From NCBI GenBank assembly GCA_030430075.1, contig JAUIGN010000024.1:1-64000 (forward strand): a stretch of 64,000 nucleotides of DNA. The letters run 5' to 3'. This DNA comes from a bacterium. Lineage in GTDB: Bacteria; Planctomycetota; Planctomycetia; Pirellulales; Pirellulaceae. Below are positions 28,300-37,037 of this stretch, one piece after another; position 1 is the first letter of the stretch, and each line of letters starts with the position of its first letter. Position numbers and translations under genes: made by a program. The notes beneath the pieces were generated by a model that was not told the origin of the DNA, did not search any database, and worked only from the letters and a program-made list of their open reading frames with translations.

Positions 28300-28772
28300 C
28301 GAGTTCTCCTACCAACAACAGGTCGGCGCGCAGGCCGAAACCGGTGGACATGGTGCGAAGGTCGCGAGCCCAGAGTTGGGCCATTCGGTGACAAGCGGGC
28401 GGGAAATTATCAAATCCGCGACCGTCACGCCAGAGCGAATTCCTGCTAGCAGACGAGCCATTACCGGTCGAATGTGAAGGTCCCTGGTAGCGAGGCGGGG
28501 CAGGCCGCTTGCTTTTCGCGTACTAGAGGAAAAGCTCGAACAGGACGCTTGCCTTGCCGCGGCAGGCGCGTGGGCCGCGTTGCATCACTCCTGCACGACG
28601 GACGGAACCGCGTTCGCAACGCAAGATCAACAAACCGACGTCGCGGCTCGCTCACTCACTAGATGGCTTGTATCAGGTTTCGCTTTACGAATGAGTCAAG
28701 TTTGAGCGACCAACGGGAGCGGACGAGCATGCCGCGAGCGTCAGCTCGCTATTGGTCCGAGGCCCTGCCTCA
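28300..28772. other. 473-base gap with one hairpin
   Basis: No gene is recognised. A 7-bp inverted repeat (gcttttc at 28511-28517, gaaaagc at 28529-28535) could form a hairpin between the cytochrome gene end and the next minus-strand start. It has no clear T-run, so a terminator role is only possible. Confidence 0.4.
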
Positions 28773-29726
28773 CTAGCGATAGAATTCATGGCATTCCGTG
28801 CAGGCTTTGCGCACCTCGCCCGCCGCCTGGCGGGCCTGATCGTAGCTGTTCAGTTTTACGGCATTGGCAATTTCCATCCCGGCTTCCTTCATCCGTTTGG
28901 CAAAGCCGGCATAGTCTTCATCGTCCCATTCATCCATGCCCTCCTTGACGAGGATCTCGCTGAGCGCGGTGACCATCTGCGCCTCGTGCAGAATGTCCTC
29001 GGAATTTTCCTTAAACTCCGCTTCGCTGCTCATCCACCCGTTCAGCTTCTTCTCGAAGGCGGTGTCCAAACGTTGCATGAGCGGGCCGCGGTCGCAGATG
29101 GCCGACCAGTCGGCCTCGACATCGGTTACGTCGACGGACAGGCTCGCACCGCTCAACAGGTCCTGCAGATCCGCCTTGCGTTGTTTTGATTCGTTATACG
29201 TATTGGTGTTCCCACCCGCCTTGGTGTTGCGTGCCGTACGTGCGAACACCTCGCGCGCTGCCACGCCGTTCTTCTTCCAACGAACGTCGCCGTCGTATTC
29301 GCCAATGATCGCGAACATGGCGGCGAGGATGGAGAAATCTCGCCGCACTTCCTTGTGGCCGCGTCCGGCAAACTCGCTAGGTGTCGTTACGGACTTGTCG
29401 ACGTTCATCTTGATCGACTTGATTTCGTCCTCGATCGTGGTGGAGGAGATCAACTTCGACCAGGCGTAGGAGCTCGTTGCGGCACCACCAACGGCACCAC
29501 GGTCCGCGGGCGCGGTGGCCACCACCACCGCCCCCGGATTGGCCGGCCGTTCGCCCTGCAGTTTGGTAAAGACGTCGTCGAAGAAAACCCGGCTGACCTC
29601 CCGCCCGAAGCGCGGCGGTTGCGCTCGCTGCTTTTTCGAGCTCGACGTCTCCTGGGCCGCCACCATCAGGTTGAAAATGGCCAGCGAGAACGCACCGCAG
29701 CAAAGCCAGGTCGCTAGATGTCGCAT
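28773..29726 (-). CDS. Secreted cytochrome c, C-terminal heme site
   Basis: The 317-residue precursor has a signal peptide (MRHLATWLCCGAFSLAIFNLMVAA) and a mostly helical body. The single heme-binding motif CTECH is only a few residues from the C-terminus (VRKACTECHEFYR). A heme motif at the end of a helical protein is the pattern of cytochrome c'/c556 proteins, but at about 290 mature residues this one is roughly twice their usual length, with an extra N-terminal domain. ATG 29726 was chosen because it gives the signal peptide; the frame is open further upstream. The role is probably electron transfer or gas binding in the periplasm. Confidence 0.85.
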   Translation of the reverse strand: MRHLATWLCCGAFSLAIFNLMVAAQETSSSKKQRAQPPRFGREVSRVFFDDVFTKLQGERPANPGAVVVATAPADRGAVGGAATSSYAWSKLISSTTIEDEIKSIKMNVDKSVTTPSEFAGRGHKEVRRDFSILAAMFAIIGEYDGDVRWKKNGVAAREVFARTARNTKAGGNTNTYNESKQRKADLQDLLSGASLSVDVTDVEADWSAICDRGPLMQRLDTAFEKKLNGWMSSEAEFKENSEDILHEAQMVTALSEILVKEGMDEWDDEDYAGFAKRMKEAGMEIANAVKLNSYDQARQAAGEVRKACTECHEFYR

Positions 29727-30021
29727 TTCCGGGAACCTCCGGAGGAAGGAAGGGGACGCCAGACGTGGCCGGTCCACGTTGCAAGGCAGGCTGAGACAAG
29801 TCACATACACCGAACCGCCGACGCTCTTCACCCGGTCCGTCGAAGCGTAAACGAGCGAGAACGATACGACGAACCCGGCGATGACACCGGGAGTGCCCGG
29901 GAGGCGGGAAAGCGACACACTTCACCCGCCGCGTCGGTCATCTTATTATCGGCGGGCCGGCAGGCCCTGACAAGCGGAACGTCGGCGACTCGCGGACCGC
30001 ATCGCGGTGCGGTCAAGACAG

Positions 30022-30052
30022 TTGCGCCAAACCGCCGAATGGCACCTATAAT
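30022..30052 (+). promoter_or_regulatory. Promoter candidate, possibly giving leaderless mRNA
   Basis: A perfect -10 box TATAAT (30047-30052) lies 6 bases before the apbE start codon, with TTGCGC (30022-30027) at a long 19-base spacing. If used, transcription would begin at or next to the ATG. The intervening ggggcc is not a normal Shine-Dalgarno at that distance. Confidence 0.5.
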
Positions 30053-30058
30053 GGGGCC

Positions 30059-31192
30059 ATGAGCTCTCCACGCAAGACGACCCGCCGCGATTTCCTGGCC
30101 GGCCGATCAGCGGTCCGCGCGATTTCCGACCTCCTTCCGGATGAAACGCTGCCCGATCCCACGCTCCAATCGGTCGCCTCCACGTCGGGTCGACCAACCT
30201 ATCTTCTGCAGGTGGGCCGGACCGCGATGGCGTGCGAATTCCAGATCTTCCTCAATGCAGGCCAGCATGAAGAGGCCACGGAAGGAGCGCTTGAGGCCCT
30301 TGACCTGGTCGACGACCTGGAAGATCAGCTTAGCGTCTACCGCGATCAAAGCGAATTGTCGCGTCTCAATCGCGATGCAGCGTGCACGGCGGTCCCTGTC
30401 GAACCTGGTCTATTCGGATTGCTGGAGCAATCGGTCCGACTGTACCGTGAAACCGCGGGCGCCTTCGACATCACCGCCGGTCCACTGACCAAAGTCTGGG
30501 GGTTCCATCGGCGCGAGGGCCGGTTTCCCGCCCCAGAGACCCTAGCCCAAGCTCGGAACCATGTGGGCAGCGATCAGATCGACCTGGACGAATCGACCCG
30601 GTCCGTCCGCTTTCGCAAGACGGGCATCGAGATCAACCTGGGAGCCATCGGGAAGGGTTATGCCCTGGATCGCTGCGCCGAACGGCTACGCAGCCGCGGT
30701 ATCGAAAATTTTCTCATCCACGGGGGGCAAAGCAGCGTGCTGGCGGCCGGCGCGCGGCTGGATCCAAGCCACGCCGGACGCGGCTGGTCGATCGCCGTCC
30801 GGCACCCCTTGCGCCCCGAGCAATACCTGGGTCAGCTCTGGCTGCACGACCGGGCCTGCGGCACGTCGAGCTCAGGGAACCAGTTCTTCCATTTCGAGGG
30901 CCGCCGCTATGGGCACGTGATTGATCCTCGCAGCGGCTACCCTGCCTCCGACCTGCTTGCCGCTACGGTACTCGCCCAGACAGCCGCCGAAGCGGACGCA
31001 TTGGCAACCGCCCTGTTCGTGATGGGATCCGATGCCGCCACCGCGTTTTGCCAGCAGCGACCTGAGCTGGCGGCCGTCCTGATCCGCGGCGGCTCGCGGA
31101 CCGGCGCCATCGAACTGCGCACGATTGGGCTGTCGGATGCCGAATGGGAACCGTGCCACGCGGATGGACCTGACAATTCGGAAGCTTCCTGA
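30059..31192 (+). CDS. apbE: FAD:protein FMN transferase (ApbE)
   Basis: The 377-residue enzyme attaches FMN covalently to Thr/Ser of target flavoproteins outside the cytoplasm. It shows MACEFQIF, GAFDITAGPLTKVWGF, INLGAIGKGYALDR, FLIHGGQSS and the metal/FAD-site region GTSSSGNQFFHFEGRRYGHVIDPRSGYP, then AEADALATALFVMG. The N-terminus has a twin-Arg-like RRDFLAG but no clear hydrophobic core, so export by Tat is uncertain. No obvious flavoprotein substrate (Nqr/Rnf) is nearby. The gene is divergent from the cytochrome c gene and may have a leaderless transcript. Confidence 0.94.
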   Translation: MSSPRKTTRRDFLAGRSAVRAISDLLPDETLPDPTLQSVASTSGRPTYLLQVGRTAMACEFQIFLNAGQHEEATEGALEALDLVDDLEDQLSVYRDQSELSRLNRDAACTAVPVEPGLFGLLEQSVRLYRETAGAFDITAGPLTKVWGFHRREGRFPAPETLAQARNHVGSDQIDLDESTRSVRFRKTGIEINLGAIGKGYALDRCAERLRSRGIENFLIHGGQSSVLAAGARLDPSHAGRGWSIAVRHPLRPEQYLGQLWLHDRACGTSSSGNQFFHFEGRRYGHVIDPRSGYPASDLLAATVLAQTAAEADALATALFVMGSDAATAFCQQRPELAAVLIRGGSRTGAIELRTIGLSDAEWEPCHADGPDNSEAS

Positions 31193-31420
31193 CACAGCCC
31201 GCGGCATGACCGTGCGCGGTCCGTCGTGTCACCGTTCGCTCCACCAAGCCAGACGCAGCCATGCCACTTCCGGCAGGCGAAAGGTGACTCTCGTGAGCGT
31301 CCTCGGGCGATGCGCCTCAAGACCACCCCGCTGGGAGGTGATCTCGCCTCCCCATGCGGGCATGCCAACGGCAAATGTCATGAAGTTGGCTGCCCGCCCG
31401 CAGACGGTCAGGCGTCACCC

Positions 31421-31666
31421 CTACGACTCGCGACCGGCCGTCGGACCGCTTCCGGGCGAGATCGGCTTGGTGTCGTTGGGGTCGAGCTTACCGGCGCGCT
31501 GGTTCTCGCGCTTGATGGCTTCGTAGACCTCCTGTCTATGAACCGGAATATCTTGGGGAGCGGCGATTCCGAGCCTGACTTTGTCTCCACGAATGTCGAC
31601 GATCGTTACGACCACATCGTCGCCGATCATGATGCTTTCATCGCGATGTCTCGACAGGACTAGCAT
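31421..31666 (-). CDS. csrA: Translational regulator CsrA
   Basis: The 81-residue protein has the CsrA core MLVLSRHRDESIMIGDDVVV, the strand KVRLGIAAP and helix VHRQEVYEAIKREN, followed by a 20-residue Pro/Gly tail. It binds GGA-containing hairpins in mRNA leaders and blocks ribosome binding. A strong AGGAAGGAG precedes the start. It lies 300 bases downstream of fliW, which encodes its protein antagonist. Confidence 0.97.
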   Translation of the reverse strand: MLVLSRHRDESIMIGDDVVVTIVDIRGDKVRLGIAAPQDIPVHRQEVYEAIKRENQRAGKLDPNDTKPISPGSGPTAGRES

Positions 31667-31966
31667 CGCTGGCTCCTTCCTCTTTGGTTAGTTGTCCGGC
31701 CCATCGAATCCAGGCGCCGTTTGGACAAGACTGTACGATTTCCGTCGCAAGCACGGACCCGACCGGCTCATCGAAGGCAAGACCCCACCCTGACGTCGCA
31801 CGATCGGCGAACAACCCTGTTGGGGACCGAGTCACCGCCAACGAGAATCGAAACCGGCCGTGGGAACGGCAGCACGTCTTGCCATGCCTGAAGTATCGGA
31901 AAGCGGCGGCGGCGGAAATCACACCGGGAAGAAATGATCAACGATTTTGCCCTGAGCGGGGCAACG
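31667..31966. other. 300-base gap between fliW and csrA
   Basis: I see no coding frame. The csrA ribosome-binding site (complement of about 31673-31681) is itself GGA-containing, so autoregulation by CsrA is possible, as in other bacteria. Confidence 0.35.
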
Positions 31967-32407
31967 TCACGCCGACTTGCGCAGTTGCAGGGGCTCGAAC
32001 GATAGCGCGTGCTGCAGTGGTTGTTCGTCGGAGGTAACCACCTGGCGTCCAATTCGCCGGTCGAGGTTGATCAAGAGTGGTGCCTTCAGATTGACCGTCA
32101 GGCCGTTGTCATTCTTGGCCACGACGTTGAGGATAAAGGCGCGATCCATGTCGTCGAGTTCCAGGGAAGCAAGCTGGGCGGCAGGAATGCGGACTTTGTA
32201 GTCGGAAACAAACCGCCGCGGACTGACCACGGCTAAGGCAATGTCCGGATGCGTCGCACTCTGCAACCAGCCGACGGCGTCGTTGTTGACATCAGCCAAC
32301 AGAACCCATCTGCGGCACTCTTCCAGACCGATCAGGCCGTGTGAGAATAGGAAGATATCGTCAGACTCTAAACGAACAGCTCCGAAGCGAGTTGTACTGA
32401 GAATCAT
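31967..32407 (-). CDS. fliW: Flagellar assembly factor FliW
   Basis: The 146-residue protein matches FliW throughout: GLIGLEECRRWVLL near residues 25-40, WLQSATHPDIALAVVSPRRF and ILNVVAKNDNGLTVNLKAPLLINLDRRIGRQVV. FliW binds CsrA allosterically and releases flagellin mRNA; flagellin competes for FliW, closing a three-part homeostatic switch. AGGAAAGG precedes the start. csrA follows downstream, as expected, but no flagellin or hook gene is in the window. Confidence 0.96.
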   Translation of the reverse strand: MILSTTRFGAVRLESDDIFLFSHGLIGLEECRRWVLLADVNNDAVGWLQSATHPDIALAVVSPRRFVSDYKVRIPAAQLASLELDDMDRAFILNVVAKNDNGLTVNLKAPLLINLDRRIGRQVVTSDEQPLQHALSFEPLQLRKSA

Positions 32408-32448
32408 CGGAACCGACCTTTCCTGTTAGTTCAAAAAACTGACGTGTT

Positions 32449-33135
32449 CTAGTTATCGGCATCACCGCCGGCCGGCGCCAGCAAAATCGTCACGACTGGC
32501 CCGAACGTTTTTTTGGTTTCTGGCTGGAGTGCTCGCCGATGGACCAACCGTTCCATCCGCTGCGCGACGTTCAGCATCGTTTGCAGCCCGGCAATCCACG
32601 CTTCGACAGCGTGCTGCTGCCGCCCCACTGCGAGGGACGCCGGCACGGTACGCGTCTCACCCACCGACCACGCCGCACTGCCGGCGGGACGCTGGCGAGC
32701 CGGGTGCCGGGCGGCCGACGTCCGACAGACGTCCGCTTGCTGCACCCATGATGCGGACGGTGGCCGGGCACAACCGGCCGGGGACCGGTTGCGGCGAGAC
32801 AGGACCTCCAAGCGCTCCGCCAGGACCCGCGGAACCTCGTTTTCCGAATTCCGGCGGCACGCGTCCGGAGGAACCGGCAAAATCATCGCACCAGCGGCGA
32901 TCGTTGCCCGCGTCGATTCCAAATACTCGAGCAGGTCCTCTTGCAAACACGACAGTTCCCGCAAGACGCCCAGAAACTCGACCGCGGCGTCGCCCTCCTG
33001 TGAGGCCGCATGCTGCCGGCGCAAAGCGCCCGGGATGGCTGGCAATGAAAAGTTTTCCGGCACGTGCCGATCCTCACTCAAACCCTGCCGCCAATGCGTC
33101 TCGACTCGTAGATGCCGACTCGGACAGGCACGCAT
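32449..33135 (-). CDS. Possible FlgN-like protein upstream of fliW
   Basis: This 228-residue frame ends 41 bases before fliW. The central part (EFLGVLRELSCLQEDLLEYLES, then TRATIAAG) is an acidic helix resembling the start of FlgN-type flagellar chaperones. Its codons have the high G/C third position expected of a real gene here. The Arg/Pro/Ser-rich regions on either side look less like protein, so the frame may be partly non-coding or degraded. FlgN function would fit the csrA-fliW neighbourhood but is inference. Confidence 0.42.
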   Translation of the reverse strand: MRACPSRHLRVETHWRQGLSEDRHVPENFSLPAIPGALRRQHAASQEGDAAVEFLGVLRELSCLQEDLLEYLESTRATIAAGAMILPVPPDACRRNSENEVPRVLAERLEVLSRRNRSPAGCARPPSASWVQQADVCRTSAARHPARQRPAGSAAWSVGETRTVPASLAVGRQQHAVEAWIAGLQTMLNVAQRMERLVHRRALQPETKKTFGPVVTILLAPAGGDADN

Positions 33136-33141
33136 GCCCAG

Positions 33142-33393
33142 TCAATCCGCTCGCTCGGCCAACGTGTACCCGGTGCTGGCGTTTCGGTCGCTGATCGCTC
33201 GAGCCGAACGGCCGGCGCTCATTGGCCTCTTAACCCCCACGATTGTCACCGCACGAACCGTGGGCTCGCAGCAAATGCCCCCGCGACGGGTTGCGTCCGT
33301 ATGGCGATGCCACTCGGCTGCGGAGCCGGAGAATGCGGCCAGGTGAATCAAGACAAAGCATCCAAGAGTCTTCCATCGCTGCGAGCCCGTCAT
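33142..33393 (-). CDS. Possible short secreted protein (83 residues)
   Basis: The frame opens with a credible signal peptide (MTGSQRWKTLGCFVLIHLAA, then FSGSAAEW) and ends six bases before the FlgN-like frame, suggesting a shared transcript. The mature part is short, Arg-rich and has a Cys pair (GGICCEP). I recognise no family. It could be a truncated gene or chance. Confidence 0.35.
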   Translation of the reverse strand: MTGSQRWKTLGCFVLIHLAAFSGSAAEWHRHTDATRRGGICCEPTVRAVTIVGVKRPMSAGRSARAISDRNASTGYTLAERAD

Positions 33394-33795
33394 GGGTTGC
33401 CTTCCATTGGCCTGCTGATGTTGGCTGGTTGATTATGGACCGGTCGATTCGAGGGCGCGGTCTGCCAGGCCCGGAATACGGGCGGCCGATTCGTTCCGTC
33501 CCCCCGTCGTCCAGCCGTCACGGGTCGACGTTCGTCCACGGGGCGCTTCGCGCGGTCCGTTTCTGATCTGTCTGCAGTCGTGGTGCGGACGTAGCAACGT
33601 GCGTGCCGGTGACGCAGTATGGTCGGGCATTCCGGCTGGGCCGGCGGCTTCAAGCCATGGCGAGTGCACGGGTTACGGTATCTCGCAACTGCCGGCGCGA
33701 ATACCGCCGGCGATGCGACTCGACCTGCCGCTAGCGGCAGTTCTTGCCGGAGCAATCCGCAGGATTCACCGATCGGCAGGCGGCGAGTGCAGGCT
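33394..33795. other. 400-base gap without a gene
   Basis: Both strands have open frames here, but all are rich in Arg, Pro, His and Ser and none has a recognisable domain. No repeat family member was seen. Confidence 0.4.
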
Positions 33796-34851
33796 TCAGA
33801 AGAGCCGCAATTGTCCATGTTGCGGCCGTGGCGGCACGAACTGACCGGGATCCAACGGAGGCAGATCGGCGAAACCATACTTCTGACGAAAGACGCGAAA
33901 CATCGATTGAATCTGGTCTGCGATCACTCCAGAGCCAACCATCCGCCGGCCCCAGGTCGACTCGCTGAGCTTTCCGTTCCGCGTTTGCCGCAGCAGGTTT
34001 TCAACTTTCTGCATCTTGGCCGGCTGCGTGCGCCCGAGCCACTCGCGAAAGACCGGCTCGACCGTCCGCGGCAGCCGCAGGAGAATATAGCGGGCGTCAC
34101 TGGCGCCCGCTTCCTTTGCGGCCTGCATGATCTCGGGGGCTTCATGGTCATTCAGCCCGGGAATCATGGGTGCTACCATGACGCGAACGGGAACTCCGGC
34201 TTCAACCAGGGCCCGCACGGCACGCAACCGAGCTGCCGGGACGCTCGTCCGCGGCTCCATGACACGTGCCAACTCGGCATCGAGCGTGGTCAACGAGAGG
34301 TTGACATGCACCAGATCGCGTGCCGCCATGTCCGCCAGCAGCCCGATGTCGCGCAGGACGAGCGCATTCTTGGTGATGATCGCGATCGGTTGATGGCACT
34401 CGTTGGCCACTTCCAGGCATTGCCGGGTCAACCGAAAATCCCGTTCTGCGGGCTGGTAGCAATCGGTGACGCCGCTGAAGATGATCGGTTCGGGAACCCA
34501 TTTGTCGCGAGCCAGAAATGCCCGCAGCAACTTCGGGGCATCGTGCTTGACGAAGATCTTCGTCTCAAAGTCGAGCCCCGCATTCAGGCCCAGGTACTCA
34601 TGCGAATTCCTCGCGTAGCAATAAGGACACGCGTGGGCACATCCGCGGTACGGATTGACGCTGTAACGAAAAGGGATATCGGGGGAGTCGTTCTCCGAAA
34701 CGATGCTCTTTGACACGTCAGGAAGGTACTCGACCTTCCGGTCCGCGCGTTCCTTCAAATATTCGTCGTCCCACTCGAGATGCTCGAAATCCGCCTCCGA
34801 GTGAATTCGTTGAAATCGATTCGGCGGGTCAAGGTTCGATCCATGTCTCAT
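33796..34851 (-). CDS. Radical SAM protein, PA0069 / SplB-like family
   Basis: The 351-residue protein has the radical SAM cluster motif C-x3-C-x2-C in GCAHACPYCYARN near residues 74-86, following SVNPYRG. TIM-barrel elements follow, such as IIFSGVTDCYQPAE, IAIITKNALVLRDI and HVNLSLTTLD. The combination PYRGCxHxCPYCYAR and SGVTDxYQPxE marks the PA0069-like family related to spore photoproduct lyase. The reaction is unknown. It is divergent from the DUF1501 gene at 35058. Confidence 0.92.
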   Translation of the reverse strand: MRHGSNLDPPNRFQRIHSEADFEHLEWDDEYLKERADRKVEYLPDVSKSIVSENDSPDIPFRYSVNPYRGCAHACPYCYARNSHEYLGLNAGLDFETKIFVKHDAPKLLRAFLARDKWVPEPIIFSGVTDCYQPAERDFRLTRQCLEVANECHQPIAIITKNALVLRDIGLLADMAARDLVHVNLSLTTLDAELARVMEPRTSVPAARLRAVRALVEAGVPVRVMVAPMIPGLNDHEAPEIMQAAKEAGASDARYILLRLPRTVEPVFREWLGRTQPAKMQKVENLLRQTRNGKLSESTWGRRMVGSGVIADQIQSMFRVFRQKYGFADLPPLDPGQFVPPRPQHGQLRLF

Positions 34852-35057
34852 GCGTCACGCTCCGCGGACATTGTAAGCCATCGGTGCAACAGAGCCGAGT
34901 CGCCCGGTCGGCACGTGCGGATACTGATCGATCGGCGGCGTCCTGGACATTTGCGCCGAAACAGGGGATAGTAATTGACACGTCAGACGCAGTCCGCAGT
35001 GCGATCTGGCCAGCCAGGATCCCAGGCAGATTACCAACTCAGCCCCACGAGGCAACC

Positions 35058-36434
35058 ATGACGGTTACGCATCGGCACATCACGGGTCTGACGCGTCGCG
35101 AGTTGCTGCAGGTCGGCTATTCTGGGCTATTGGGGATGAGCTTGCCGTCGCTGATCGCCGCCCGCAGCGAAGCCGCCAAGGCATCCGTGCCGGCGGTGGA
35201 TCTTGCCCCCAATCCCAAACAGATCTTGATCGTCTTCCTGACCGGTGCGGCCAGCCACCATGATACGTTCGACATGAAGCCGGATGCGCCGGCTGAGGTT
35301 CGTGGCGAGTTCAAGCCGATTGCAACCAGCGTCCCCGGTCTGCATGTTTGTGAGCACTTGCCCCGGCTGGCGGCGCGGGCCGACAAGTACGCGACGCTGC
35401 GGACGCTTTCTCACGGCGACAACAACCACTTGATGTCGACCCACTACGTTCTGACGGGAGAACTGCAGCCGGGCGGTTTCTTTGACAAGATCGCCTCGCG
35501 CGACGATTGGCCGAACTACGCCGCGGCCAGCGCCTACTTGCGCCCTCGCACTGACGGCATTCCTTCCGGGGTGAATCTGCCTACCTTCCTGATGTCGGGC
35601 CCGCTCACCTGGCCCGGTCAGCACGCCGGGTTGCTGGGCCCGAAATACGACCCCTGGCAGATCACCGGCGACCCCAATGCCAAGGACTTCCGTGTCGGCG
35701 ACCTGACCCTGGCGGACGGTCTGGACGTCGCTCGGCTGGGAGACCGCCAATCGCTGGTCGGAGATCTCAACCGCCAACAGAGACGGCTCGCGGAGATGGC
35801 GGTCGCCCGCCGTTTGACCAGCGAACAAGCGTTGGCGTTTTCCATCCTCACATCCAGCCGCCTGGCTCGGGCCTTCCAGCTGGATCGTGAGACCGAGGCT
35901 GTCCGCGAGCGCTACGGTCGCAACATGACCGGCCAGTCGCTCCTCTTGGCGAGGCGTCTTGTCGATGTCGGCGTTCCGGTCGTGCAGGCCAACATCGGCC
36001 GCGTGCAGAACTGGGACAGCCACAGCGCCATTTTTCCAACATTGAAGGACCGCCTGCTGCCCCCCTTGGATCAGGGCATGGCTGCCTTGTTGGACGACCT
36101 GGACGCCAGCGGCAAGCTGGACGAAACCCTGGTCATGATGCTGGGCGAATTCGGCCGGACACCCAAGATCAACAAGAACCAGGGGCGGGACCATTGGGGC
36201 CCTTGTTTCTTTGGCCTCTTTGCCGGCGCCGGCGTCCGCGGCGGACAGGTGATCGGCACGTCCGACAAGACCGGCGCCTATCCGGTGACCAAGGCATACT
36301 CACCCATCGATCTCGGGGCCACGGTCTACCACCTGATGGGCATCCCGCCGGAGACCGTGGTGCGAGATCGTTTCAACCGCCCGCTGAGGCTCAATCGGGG
36401 CGAGGTCATCGAGCCCTTGTTTTCCGGCGCTTGA
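35058..36434 (+). CDS. DUF1501 protein, Tat-exported (first copy)
   Basis: The 458-residue protein starts with a Tat leader (TRRELLQVGYSGLLGMSLP). It then has the DUF1501 landmarks: FLTGAASHHDTFDMKPDAP, EVRGEFKPI, CEHLPRLA, GEFGRTPKIN, RDHW and a final YHLMGIPPE. The fold belongs to the alkaline phosphatase/sulfatase superfamily but lacks the usual catalytic motif; the function is unknown. ATG 35058 has GAGG at 35049-35052 and places the Tat signal first; the frame upstream overlaps the radical SAM promoter region. DUF1501 genes are usually paired with DUF1549 cytochromes, and no such partner is present here. Confidence 0.95.
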   Translation: MTVTHRHITGLTRRELLQVGYSGLLGMSLPSLIAARSEAAKASVPAVDLAPNPKQILIVFLTGAASHHDTFDMKPDAPAEVRGEFKPIATSVPGLHVCEHLPRLAARADKYATLRTLSHGDNNHLMSTHYVLTGELQPGGFFDKIASRDDWPNYAAASAYLRPRTDGIPSGVNLPTFLMSGPLTWPGQHAGLLGPKYDPWQITGDPNAKDFRVGDLTLADGLDVARLGDRQSLVGDLNRQQRRLAEMAVARRLTSEQALAFSILTSSRLARAFQLDRETEAVRERYGRNMTGQSLLLARRLVDVGVPVVQANIGRVQNWDSHSAIFPTLKDRLLPPLDQGMAALLDDLDASGKLDETLVMMLGEFGRTPKINKNQGRDHWGPCFFGLFAGAGVRGGQVIGTSDKTGAYPVTKAYSPIDLGATVYHLMGIPPETVVRDRFNRPLRLNRGEVIEPLFSGA

Positions 36435-36479
36435 GCCGCCTTTCCAGCGACGCGTGACACAACCGTTCGACAGATCGCC

Positions 36480-36494
36480 CGAGCGGATCGCTCG
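36480..36494. terminator. Small perfect hairpin after DUF1501
   Basis: The sequence cgagcg-gat-cgctcg forms a 6-bp GC-rich stem with a 3-base loop, about 45 bases past the DUF1501 stop and 38 bases before msrB. The downstream sequence is pyrimidine-rich but not a T-run. Terminator function is possible. Confidence 0.35.
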
Positions 36495-36531
36495 CTTGCT
36501 CCTACCTTTGTAAACGCCAATTGAGGATCCG

Positions 36532-36990
36532 ATGAGCACTCCCCACCAGTCAGACGCCCAGCCACAGCCGTCGCCCGAACCCCGCGACGCGACGTTGACC
36601 GACGCCCAGTGGCGGGAACGGCTGACCGACGAACAGTACTACGTGACCCGCAAGAAGGGGACCGAACGGGCATTTACCGGTCAGTACTGGGATAGCAAAC
36701 AGGACGGCGTTTATCGTTGCATTGGCTGCGGCACGGCGCTGTTCGATTCCTCGACGAAGTTCGATTCGGGCACGGGGTGGCCCAGTTTCTGGGAGCCGGC
36801 CAAGGAAGAGCATGTCGAGACGGAAGTCGACAACAGTTGGTTTGCCCGGCGAACCGAAGTCCACTGCCGTCAATGCGGAGCCCATCTGGGCCATGTTTTT
36901 GAAGATGGTCCGCAACCGACCGGGCTCCGCTATTGCATCAACTCCGCCTCACTCCAGCTGCAGCCGCGCAATCCGTCTGATCCGGATTAG
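36532..36990 (+). CDS. msrB: Peptide-methionine (R)-S-oxide reductase
   Basis: The 152-residue enzyme reduces Met-R-sulfoxide in proteins. It has the two zinc-binding CxxC pairs (C63-x2-C66 and C112-x2-C115), SGTGWPSFW, HCRQCGAHLGHVFEDGP and the catalytic Cys135 in RYCINSASL. The first about 20 residues are a Gln/Pro-rich extension. There is no signal peptide, so it is cytoplasmic. No MsrA is adjacent. Confidence 0.97.
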   Translation: MSTPHQSDAQPQPSPEPRDATLTDAQWRERLTDEQYYVTRKKGTERAFTGQYWDSKQDGVYRCIGCGTALFDSSTKFDSGTGWPSFWEPAKEEHVETEVDNSWFARRTEVHCRQCGAHLGHVFEDGPQPTGLRYCINSASLQLQPRNPSDPD

Positions 36991-37037
36991 CCTCCGGTTT
37001 GCCGGGCAAAGGGCAATACGCCTTCATCGACCAATCG

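Noticed and set aside
32513..33346. 277-residue plus-strand frame opposite the FlgN-like gene
   Set aside because: It is extremely rich in Arg, Ser, Cys and Thr, while the minus strand shows better codon use and an acidic helix.
34975..34998. TTGACA upstream of the first DUF1501 gene as a promoter
   Set aside because: The -35 word is perfect, but no -10-like hexamer lies 16-18 bases downstream.
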